This document shows positions 1-5,618 of a stretch of DNA of 5,762 nt, in pieces. The stretch's first letter is position 1. Each line of letters starts with the position of its first letter. Origin of the DNA: Nanobdellota archaeon (GTDB lineage Archaea > Nanoarchaeota > Nanoarchaeia > Parvarchaeales > Parvarchaeaceae); assembly GCA_021834945.1 (NCBI GenBank), contig JAKBRA010000036.1:1-5762 (forward strand), read 5' to 3'. The notes beneath the pieces are model-generated. The model searched no databases, was not told the origin of the DNA, and saw only the letters and a program-made list of their open reading frames with translations. The position numbers and the translations under genes are program-made.

Positions 1-575
1 TCATTATCCAGTATGTCTCTACCCGCGCTGTCTGCAATAACAACGTCAAAGTTCTTAAAAGAGCCCATTGCACCTTTTATGGCCTTAACAGGATCAGTAC
101 CTCCGCCCATTATCTTTACGTTTATCTGTTTTGAAAGCTGTTCCAGCTGCTGGTAAGCAGCAGGCCTAAATGTATCCAATCCTAAAAGTAAAACCCTGTA
201 ACCTCTCTTTTTGTAGTAATTTGCAAGCTTTGCAGCCGTTGTAGTCTTACCTGAACCAAACAATCCGACAAGTAGTATTTTAAATGGGACGCTGTCTATG
301 TTTATCTTTGTTTCATCGTTTCCGACTATTTCTACAAGGTCGTTGTATATTACGTCTATTACCTTTTCTCTGGTTACTAATCCTTTGCCTTTATTTGATT
401 TTATGTCTTCCCTGATCTTTTTCATCAGCTTTTCTACAGTGTTCTTGTCTACATCTCCCTCTATTAAAGCAGTCTGTATGTCTGTGAGAACTTCCTCTAT
501 CTTTTCATTTCCAGTAGAATTAAGCAGTTTCTTTATTCCTTCTTTTAATCTGTTCGATAAACCTTCAAATGCCAT
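1..575 (-). CDS. srp54: Signal recognition particle GTPase SRP54, N-terminal part (runs off window edge)
   Basis: SRP54 binds 7S RNA and signal peptides of nascent chains and, with its receptor FtsY, delivers ribosomes to the membrane in a GTP-dependent cycle. The first 191 codons are visible. Residues 1-85 are the helical N domain (opening MAFEGLSNRLKEGIKKLL). From about 97 the G domain follows: P-loop GLFGSGKTTT at 104-113, then DTFRPAAYQQL at 134-144, and DSAGR at 182-186 in the place of the usual DTAGR. The GSGKTT loop and RPAAY-QL identify SRP54 rather than FtsY, which normally has G-NG-GKTT and R-AA. The P-loop is odd: Phe106 occupies the position of the usual Gln. The end of the G domain and the RNA/signal-binding M domain lie outside the window. 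There is no Shine-Dalgarno before the ATG, and a 41-nt gap separates it from rpoK, so it may have its own leaderless promoter. Confidence 0.92.
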   Translation of the reverse strand, partial: MAFEGLSNRLKEGIKKLLNSTGNEKIEEVLTDIQTALIEGDVDKNTVEKLMKKIREDIKSNKGKGLVTREKVIDVIYNDLVEIVGNDETKINIDSVPFKILLVGLFGSGKTTTAAKLANYYKKRGYRVLLLGLDTFRPAAYQQLEQLSKQINVKIMGGGTDPVKAIKGAMGSFKNFDVVIADSAGRDILDN

Positions 576-600
576 TTACTATTATTTATAGGACTGACTA

Positions 601-608
601 AATATATA
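601..608 (-). promoter_or_regulatory. Possible TATA box for srp54
   Basis: On the minus strand the gap between rpoK and srp54 carries TATATATT, centred about 30 nt before the srp54 ATG. Archaeal TATA boxes sit about 26-27 nt upstream of the transcription start, so this one would start transcripts within a few bases of the ATG, giving a leaderless or nearly leaderless mRNA. This agrees with the missing Shine-Dalgarno. No clear purine-rich BRE precedes the box, and AT-rich DNA yields such strings by chance, so confidence is low. Confidence 0.35.
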
Positions 609-616
609 GAATACGT

Positions 617-799
617 TCACTGGTTTTTATTTCTTTTTACCGTTATTGGTAGAACGTCTTTTTCCAGCTCTCTCTTCGCCACTTCTATGTATGTATCCTC
701 TTTCTTGTTCACTTTTACAAGCGGTGGTGCGCCCATTGAAAGCTGCAAGGCCCTTGCACCTACTAGTCTTGCCTTTTCAAACTTATTGTACTCTTCCAT
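617..799 (-). CDS. rpoK: DNA-directed RNA polymerase subunit Rpo6 (RpoK, Rpb6/omega family)
   Basis: This small RNA polymerase subunit clamps and stabilises the largest subunit and is homologous to eukaryotic Rpb6 and bacterial omega. The 60-residue protein carries the family signature almost end to end: KFEKARLVGARALQLSMGAP at 6-25, then a short variable stretch, then a C-terminal LPITVKR at 50-56. It lacks the acidic N-terminal extension of many Rpo6 proteins, so it is a minimal version of the conserved core. The ATG lies one base after the rrp42 stop (TGA-G-ATG) and no Shine-Dalgarno is at normal spacing (a GGAGA lies about 15 nt upstream), so translation is probably coupled to rrp42. In many archaea rpoK lies elsewhere, often near ribosomal protein genes, so its place at the end of an exosome cluster is a local arrangement. 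Confidence 0.93.
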   Translation of the reverse strand: MEEYNKFEKARLVGARALQLSMGAPPLVKVNKKEDTYIEVAKRELEKDVLPITVKRNKNQ

Positions 800-800
800 C

Positions 801-1562
801 TCAATTATTTATATTCTCCATCAATGTTTTAAACCTTTCCTCTCTCAATTCAATGGCCTTTCCGACGCAGAAATCTATCTCTTCAGGTGTGAAGAATCCA
901 TCTCCCCCCTTTTGCAGAGAGTTTATCTTTTCGCTTACCCCTATTGTAAATCTTGCGTCAGCTGCTTTTTCTTCTTCTGCAGTCGGATCAAAGAATATTA
1001 CTCCATTTATTTTTGCAAACGTATGGCTTATTGCTAGTTTAGACCTGTCTAATGGCAGTGTAAATGTCTCTTCTTTGCCCTCTATTTTGTATTTAGCGTT
1101 TAACAGTGCTCTTAAGGCGGCTATATTTCCTGCATCAAATAGGTTACCCTCATTGTTAAGGCAGACTATGTCTACATAAACAAATGAAACTGTTTTTCCT
1201 TCTTCTATTACCAATTTGGTAAGGTCAATAAGATTTGATTCCCTTATTCCTCTGTCGGTAACTCTTCCTACCTCTATTGAATAGTTTATTCTGTCATCGT
1301 TGTAATTAGATGCTAGTTCAGATGCCTCAAAATTTACCACTAAAGCACCTTCATTAGGCCTGTCGGGGAAAGGCGTTCCATTTAGTACCTTTACACCTGC
1401 TATTACTTTGGTGCCGCCCAATTCAACATAAGCAGAGCCATCAGAGTGGTTTATTACGTTGTCCTTTATTGTTATTTTTCTTCCTTCGAATTGGCTTCTT
1501 TGGTCCAGCCTTATTTTTCTTTCGGCCAGTTCACGCATGTAATTATAGTTCTCAAGTGTCAT
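801..1562 (-). CDS. rrp42: Exosome complex subunit Rrp42 (RNase PH fold, non-catalytic)
   Basis: Rrp42 alternates with Rrp41 in the hexameric ring of the archaeal exosome, which degrades RNA 3'-5' with phosphate and can add tails. Rrp42 is needed for structure and RNA binding but has no active site of its own. The 253-residue protein shows the RNase PH fold: GSAYVELGGTKVIAGVK at 42-58, FPDRPNEG at 65-72, VGRVTDRGIRES at 98-109, FDAGNIAALRALLN at 142-155, and the C-terminal QKGGDGFFTPEEI that typifies Rrp42. Where Rrp41 has the phosphate-binding QADAGTR, this protein has LNNEGNLFDA, as expected for the inactive partner. Its ATG overlaps the fau-1 stop by 4 bp (ATGA). Normally rrp42 directly follows rrp41; here fau-1 separates them. 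Length is close to the family norm. Confidence 0.96.
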   Translation of the reverse strand: MTLENYNYMRELAERKIRLDQRSQFEGRKITIKDNVINHSDGSAYVELGGTKVIAGVKVLNGTPFPDRPNEGALVVNFEASELASNYNDDRINYSIEVGRVTDRGIRESNLIDLTKLVIEEGKTVSFVYVDIVCLNNEGNLFDAGNIAALRALLNAKYKIEGKEETFTLPLDRSKLAISHTFAKINGVIFFDPTAEEEKAADARFTIGVSEKINSLQKGGDGFFTPEEIDFCVGKAIELREERFKTLMENINN

Positions 1563-2875
1563 AATTTTCTCATCTCTTCCACTACTTCTTTCATCTTTTC
1601 CTTAAGCTCATTGCTTATTTCCCCTTTTTTGCTGAGCCTTTCAAGCCTGTCTTCATTCTGTACCTTCACTTCGTTTTCTTCTTTTTTGGCTGTTATGTCA
1701 AAGGTTATAAGTTTTGCAAACTTTGGAAAGATCTCAGGTTTTACTATAAGCATTCTTTCCTTTTCTCCGTTTCTTAGTATCTCAACATATTCAAGGTCTT
1801 TTTGAATTGTATAAGTCCTGTCACCCCATTCGCTTCTGCTGTTTATTGTAAGTCTCTGCACTTCGTTATCCTTTATTTCCATGTCAGAAACTATCCCATC
1901 TATCTTGAATGAAGTTCCGTTAAGTCTTGTAAATGCTAATCTGTAAAGCTTGTCCTTTACCGGACCGTACCTCAAAAGCACTTCGTTTATTTTTTCGTCT
2001 AGTTCCTTGTCTGAATATTTATCCAGAAGGTTCTCTGCGAAATCAGTAAGTATGGTGTAGCCTGCAGATTTCAGCTTGTGGTGGTTCATTATAGTAGGCA
2101 TAACCTCCTTTCTTATCTTGTCAAGCTCGTTTTTATCTGTTTTATCAAATAATATGAAGTATTTGTTCATGCCTTCATAGATTATGCTTGGTTCAGTGCA
2201 GTTGTTGAATTTTTCGTTTATTTCAGCCTCTTTTTTCTGCAGTTCATCTAATTCCTGCTTGAGCACCTCCTCATCTTTGTCTTCTGCACCTTGTACCCAT
2301 AAAATTCCCCATTCCTTTAGATTAAGGCCTTTTGCTATGTCGTATAGTTTTGTTTTTCCCTCGTTCGAATGTATCCCTTTGCTCATCTTTGTAAAGCCGT
2401 TCTTTATGATTATTATATTGTCCCCAAATATCCTTAATTGGGTGGAAAGCATTATCTTTCCGTCATAGGTCCCTTTTGACTGAACAAGTATCTTTGCACC
2501 CGGCTTAACATATCCCCAAAAACTTTTAAGGTCGAGTACTCCTTCTTCATCGTCAGGAAGCGATATAACTATTGACTTTGCCTTTTGATCTGTGTTTTTT
2601 ATTATGCCGCAATATATCTTTCCTATCTCTTCCTTGTAAAAAACGCTCATCTTAAGTCTGTTTTTTAGCAGTTCAACAACACTCTCGCTGCCGTTTCCAT
2701 ATATGTAAACTCCTTCTTTTGTTTCAGTGTCTTCTATTATTACGTCAGGTTTGCTTTCATCCTCTATGTTCAACGCCTTCTTGATGGCTTCAGCAGCCTG
2801 CGTTACTTCTATTTTTTCATCCAGCAATAACTTTGTTATGGCTGTGGAGTAAATACCTCTAACTTTTACTTTCAT
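1559..2875 (-). CDS. fau-1: FAU-1-like RNA-binding protein / probable ribonuclease (RNase E/G-like N-terminus, DUF402-like C-terminus)
   Basis: FAU-1 proteins are archaeal relatives of the RNA-binding half of bacterial RNase E/G. Pyrococcus FAU-1 binds AU-rich RNA and has been reported to have endoribonuclease activity linked to rRNA. The 438-residue protein fits by recognition of order and motifs. Residues 1-35 hold the FAU-1-type opening KVRGIYSTAITKLLLDE. Residues 80-160 are an RNase E/G-type S1-like part (GKIYCGII, then a beta-rich stretch ending KIMLSTQLRIFGDN). Residues 175-215 resemble the RNase E/G segment before a charged helix. NHHKLKSAG lies at 264-272, and a DUF402-like region begins at LRYGPVKDKLYRLAFTRL (301-318). 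No RNase E DNase-I-like catalytic domain is present. The DUF402 part lacks the usual glycine-rich YDGLG block. A strong Shine-Dalgarno fixes the start, which overlaps the rrp41 end by 17 bp. Its place inside the exosome genes is unusual. Confidence 0.82.
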   Translation of the reverse strand: MKVKVRGIYSTAITKLLLDEKIEVTQAAEAIKKALNIEDESKPDVIIEDTETKEGVYIYGNGSESVVELLKNRLKMSVFYKEEIGKIYCGIIKNTDQKAKSIVISLPDDEEGVLDLKSFWGYVKPGAKILVQSKGTYDGKIMLSTQLRIFGDNIIIIKNGFTKMSKGIHSNEGKTKLYDIAKGLNLKEWGILWVQGAEDKDEEVLKQELDELQKKEAEINEKFNNCTEPSIIYEGMNKYFILFDKTDKNELDKIRKEVMPTIMNHHKLKSAGYTILTDFAENLLDKYSDKELDEKINEVLLRYGPVKDKLYRLAFTRLNGTSFKIDGIVSDMEIKDNEVQRLTINSRSEWGDRTYTIQKDLEYVEILRNGEKERMLIVKPEIFPKFAKLITFDITAKKEENEVKVQNEDRLERLSKKGEISNELKEKMKEVVEEMRKL

Positions 2876-3566
2876 TTAAAAACCTCCTTTTTAGAGCGGC
2901 TTTTTCAAGCTCATAAATTTCCATTGCGCCCTTTTTACCAACTTCTATTACCTTTTTAAGTTCTTCTCTTGTGACTTTTCCATCAAGTTGAAGAAGAACT
3001 ATTTCATCTTTAGATGGAAGAATGCCTATTGGAACATCGGTTGCACCTCCCTCATGGAAGTCTTCTTCTTCTTTAGTAAGATCCAAGCATATGCTGTCTC
3101 CTATTTTGCCTGCCGCTACTGCTGCAACTAAATCTCGCATAGGCAAACCTGCATCTGCACATGCCATCGAAGCAGCCGTTAAGCTTGCACACCTTGTTCC
3201 GGCATCTGCCTGCGTAATGTATATTCTAACGTTTACCATCGCCCGAGGCATATCTTCAAGGATTACTGCTCTGTTTAATGCATTAGTTATAACCTGACTT
3301 ATCTCTATGTCTCTTCTGTCCATTCCGGGTTTTGCCCTATCAGGTACTGAAAAAGGAAGCATGTCGTATTTGCACACTATTATACCTTTGTTTACCTTTT
3401 CTATGTGTCTTGGTTTTACTTCTTCTGGACCGTAAACCGCTGCAATTGCTTCAGTATTACCTATTTTGAACCTAGCACTGCCCTTTGCATTTGGTATTAT
3501 ACCCGTCTCTGCCTCCATTGGCCTTAGTTCATCAAATTTTCTCTTATCAAATCTTTCCTCGTACAT
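2859..3566 (-). CDS. rrp41: Exosome complex catalytic subunit Rrp41 (RNase PH family)
   Basis: Rrp41 is the phosphorolytic active subunit of the archaeal exosome and pairs with Rrp42 in a hexameric ring. The chosen start gives 235 residues. Visible signatures are ELRPMEAETGIIPNAKGSA (13-31), AAVYGP (42-47), the RNA- and phosphate-binding segments DRRDIEIS (83-90) and QADAGTR (119-125), and the acidic active-site region TDVPIG with Asp177. All expected catalytic elements are present, so it should be active. An in-frame ATG 45 bases upstream (3611) would add 15 residues unlike the family N-terminus. The internal ATG at 3566 has GGGAGGT 9 nt before it and begins at the family-like MYEERFDKRKFDELRP, so it is preferred. 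The gene overlaps the end of rrp4 by 20 bp and the start of fau-1 by 17 bp. A GGA inserted near residue 173 slightly lengthens the loop before the active-site Asp. Confidence 0.96.
   Translation of the reverse strand: MYEERFDKRKFDELRPMEAETGIIPNAKGSARFKIGNTEAIAAVYGPEEVKPRHIEKVNKGIIVCKYDMLPFSVPDRAKPGMDRRDIEISQVITNALNRAVILEDMPRAMVNVRIYITQADAGTRCASLTAASMACADAGLPMRDLVAAVAAGKIGDSICLDLTKEEEDFHEGGATDVPIGILPSKDEIVLLQLDGKVTREELKKVIEVGKKGAMEIYELEKAALKRRFLNESKS
2882..2888 (-). promoter_or_regulatory. Strong Shine-Dalgarno site for fau-1
   Basis: AGGAGGT on the minus strand lies 6 nt before the fau-1 ATG and inside the last codons of rrp41. It decides the fau-1 start and suggests independent, efficient initiation rather than pure readthrough from rrp41. 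Confidence 0.85.
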
Positions 3567-4221
3567 CTTCAAGTAACCTCCCGACCTTTTCTGTAAGGTC
3601 TGAATCCACATAATGCTCGTCTATGAATTTTATTGCGGATAATGCAGCGGCTCTATTTTTGTCTTCACCATCTACCCACACTATTCCGTTTTGTCCAACG
3701 ACTATGTCGCATTTTGTTTGATCCTTAATCATGTTTATCATTGCGCCTTCTTTTCCTATTAACCTAGGTAATTTAACCGGATCTATTCTGCTCACCATCT
3801 TTGATTCAAGTTTTCCGTACCTAGTACCGCGCATTGAAATGTCAGCGGCATTGTTTGGATATACCCTGAAAACTCTGGCATAAACTAGATCACCTATATC
3901 TATGTATCTGTCAAGCTCACCTTCCTCTACTCTGAAGTTGACATCCCTTACATCCAATCTTGTGTAAAATGGTGCGTTTATGTCAACAACCCAGTACTTT
4001 GCAGACACCTCTGTGACTTCACCGACTATGTCATCCCCTTCTTTTGGATAGTAATTTCCAGCAAGAGGGTTTACGCTTATACCTCTATCAGAAATCTGTA
4101 CCATCCCCAAGAACTTGGAGTATACCTTTTCATTTTCTTCATATGTGCCGTTTCTTCCGTTTCTTTCATCGGAGAGAAGTTCTCCCGGCGTTACTATGTC
4201 AAAATTCTTTACGCTTATCAT
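3547..4221 (-). CDS. rrp4: Exosome RNA-binding cap subunit Rrp4 (S1 and KH domains)
   Basis: Rrp4 forms the trimeric cap above the Rrp41-Rrp42 ring and guides RNA into the channel. The 224-residue protein shows the three family domains in order. The N-terminal domain, about 1-60, contains VTPGELL (10-16) and a glycine-containing loop. The S1 domain, about 61-135, runs from GDDIVGEVTEVSAKYWVVDI to DISMRGTRYGKL. The KH domain, about 145-205, has the type-I-like loop LIGKEG (154-159). These features separate it from Csl4, the alternative cap, which has a zinc ribbon instead of KH. Its ATG overlaps the SBDS stop by 4 bp (ATGA). AAGGAAG lies just upstream, but very close to the ATG. The 3' end overlaps rrp41 by 20 bp and carries the rrp41 Shine-Dalgarno within its coding sequence. 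Confidence 0.96.
   Translation of the reverse strand: MISVKNFDIVTPGELLSDERNGRNGTYEENEKVYSKFLGMVQISDRGISVNPLAGNYYPKEGDDIVGEVTEVSAKYWVVDINAPFYTRLDVRDVNFRVEEGELDRYIDIGDLVYARVFRVYPNNAADISMRGTRYGKLESKMVSRIDPVKLPRLIGKEGAMINMIKDQTKCDIVVGQNGIVWVDGEDKNRAAALSAIKFIDEHYVDSDLTEKVGRLLEDVRGKI
3576..3582 (-). promoter_or_regulatory. Shine-Dalgarno site that decides the rrp41 start
   Basis: GGGAGGT on the minus strand is 9 nt before the ATG at 3566 and lies inside the last codons of rrp4. No comparable site precedes the alternative in-frame ATG at 3611, so it selects the shorter, family-like Rrp41. Confidence 0.82.
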
Positions 4222-4892
4222 ATCTTCCTTATATTTATGCTGCCATGTGTTATGCTTTTAAGCTTGCTTAGCAGCTCATTTTCATTTCCTGCCTTAACTG
4301 AAAAATTCACAACCAGTGAATTATCGTTTCTTGTACTATCTTTTATGTTCGTCAACCTTTTTAAATATAACATTGCGTCATTTCCGTACTGTATTGGTAT
4401 CTCTGCAGAGTAATTGAACTCTCCTAATTTTATAGGCAGGACCTTTTTCAGCTTAAGCAACACTTCATCAAACTGTTCTTTTTCTGGCTTGTTTATGTCA
4501 AAATTGTGATGAACCTGCTGCATTGCGATTTCTATTCTTTGCCTGGGTATGGGCAAATTGGTGTTTAAGTCTATGGCCATGCTTGCTATCTTGTCTATTA
4601 TCCTCTTTTTAAGCATCTCAGCTTTTTTCTGTTTGTAAGCCGTGCTCAACTGCACTTCTCCTTCCTTTATTATCTTCAGAGCCAATTTTCTTATGTCATC
4701 GGTTCCGAGTTCTTTCTGCAGGTTTCCTGCGACTTCTCCCTTTTTGATGTCCTTGAAAACTTTATCCACAAGAAGTGCAGAATCTATGTCATTGCTTCTT
4801 CCTTCCTTGATATCCATGGCCTTTTCACAGTCCACTTCTATCTCGTACCGTTTGCCGTTCTTTTCTAACTTGGCAGTTACTCTGTCTACCAT
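4218..4892 (-). CDS. sbds: Ribosome maturation protein SBDS/Sdo1
   Basis: Archaeal SBDS is the orthologue of yeast Sdo1 and human SBDS. In eukaryotes it works with the EFL1 GTPase to release the anti-association factor eIF6 from nascent 60S subunits; a similar large-subunit role is assumed in archaea. The 224-residue protein has the usual three domains. The N-terminal FYSH domain, about 1-88, has the conserved VFKDIKKGEVAG near 45-56 and a LGTDD motif after it. The helical middle domain contains KIIKEGEVQLS, the conserved NLPIPRQRIEIAMQQ and a following histidine pair. The C-terminal ferredoxin-like domain spans about 155-224. The ATG follows the psmA stop by 3 nt (TAA-TTC-ATG) with no convincing Shine-Dalgarno, suggesting translational coupling. 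SBDS between psmA and rrp4 is the standard archaeal order. Confidence 0.96.
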   Translation of the reverse strand: MVDRVTAKLEKNGKRYEIEVDCEKAMDIKEGRSNDIDSALLVDKVFKDIKKGEVAGNLQKELGTDDIRKLALKIIKEGEVQLSTAYKQKKAEMLKKRIIDKIASMAIDLNTNLPIPRQRIEIAMQQVHHNFDINKPEKEQFDEVLLKLKKVLPIKLGEFNYSAEIPIQYGNDAMLYLKRLTNIKDSTRNDNSLVVNFSVKAGNENELLSKLKSITHGSINIRKI

Positions 4893-4895
4893 GAA

Positions 4896-5606
4896 TTATT
4901 TTATATACTTGGAGATCTCTTCTTTGCTGAGTTTCCTAAAGCCGTCTTTGTCTATAACAGCTATCTCAAATCTTTCCGGAGAATTCTTACTTTCATCCGA
5001 CTTGATTGCTTTCATTCCAAGATCTATCAGTGATTCTGCGTCCATATCCGTTTTATACTCTTTTTCAAGTGTTTTGTTTATTGTATCTGAGTTTCCGCCT
5101 ATCGCTATCGCCCTGTACTGGAAAAATGTTCCACTAGGGTCAAGCATGTATAAGTATGTTTTGCCGTCTTTAAGCCCTCCGAAAAGGATGCTTACTCCGA
5201 ATGGTCTTGCTCCACCATATTGTGTAAGGGCCTGCATTTCAGCGCTAATCCCTTTTACTATTAGCAGTATATCAGCAGGCTGGTTATAAGTCATCTTGTA
5301 TTCCTGCGCACTGTTCTGTGCCTTGTCTATTAACGTTCTTCCGTCAGCTATCATTCCAGATATAGCTGCAGCCATATGCAAATCTATTTGGAATATCTTT
5401 TCTATGCTTTCTGGTATTACCAACTTTTCAAGTTCATGTGCCTTTCTGTCAGCAACAAAAACTATGCATTCTTTTCCTGCTAAACCAACAGCTGCAAAAC
5501 CCTGTGAAACTGTTCTTTTAGCGTATTCTACCTGCAAAATTCTTCCATCTGGGTTGAAGAGTGTTATCGCCCTGTCATATCCCATTAAATCCCCTGGTGG
5601 TTCCAT
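4896..5606 (-). CDS. psmA: 20S proteasome alpha subunit
   Basis: This subunit forms the two outer heptameric rings of the 20S proteasome, gating substrate entry and docking the PAN or Cdc48-type ATPase. It is not proteolytic. The 236-residue protein has the alpha-type N-terminal signature GYDRAITLFNPDGRILQVEYA (9-29), containing the YDR gate residues, which beta subunits lack. SIEKIF (67-72) contains Lys70, at the position of the pocket lysine that binds the C-terminal HbYX tail of the ATPases. TQYGGARPFGVS (128-139) and LDPSGTFFQYRAIAIG (155-170) are further family blocks. The ATG at 5606 is chosen because AGGAGG precedes it by 6 nt; Met8 (5585) has only a poor purine stretch upstream. It begins 10 nt after the pop5 stop and probably shares its transcript. 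No beta subunit gene is in the window, as is common because psmB lies elsewhere. Confidence 0.97.
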   Translation of the reverse strand: MEPPGDLMGYDRAITLFNPDGRILQVEYAKRTVSQGFAAVGLAGKECIVFVADRKAHELEKLVIPESIEKIFQIDLHMAAAISGMIADGRTLIDKAQNSAQEYKMTYNQPADILLIVKGISAEMQALTQYGGARPFGVSILFGGLKDGKTYLYMLDPSGTFFQYRAIAIGGNSDTINKTLEKEYKTDMDAESLIDLGMKAIKSDESKNSPERFEIAVIDKDGFRKLSKEEISKYIK

Positions 5607-5612
5607 TGTTTT

Positions 5613-5618
5613 CCTCCT
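5613..5618 (-). promoter_or_regulatory. Shine-Dalgarno site for psmA, overlapping the pop5 stop codon
   Basis: AGGAGG on the minus strand is 6 nt before the psmA ATG. Its first two bases are the last two of the pop5 TAG stop, so ribosomes ending pop5 sit over the psmA initiation site. This supports co-translation of the two genes. Confidence 0.85.

Noticed and set aside
298..591. Plus-strand open frame of 97 codons
   Set aside because: It is antisense to srp54 and is a hydrophobic, Ser/Phe-rich shadow, not a real membrane protein.
646..1179. Plus-strand open frame of 177 codons
   Set aside because: It is antisense to rrp42 and rpoK, is rich in Ser, Leu and Phe as expected from the complement of AT-rich coding DNA, and shows no recognisable domain.
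3567..3611. Longer Rrp41 start at 3611, adding 15 residues
   Set aside because: The added residues do not resemble the Rrp41 N-terminus and would overlap rrp4 by 65 bp. The ATG at 3566 has a good Shine-Dalgarno and family-like start.
4642..5289. Plus-strand open frame of 215 codons
   Set aside because: It is antisense to SBDS and psmA, both of which are certain genes. Its composition is that of a shadow frame.
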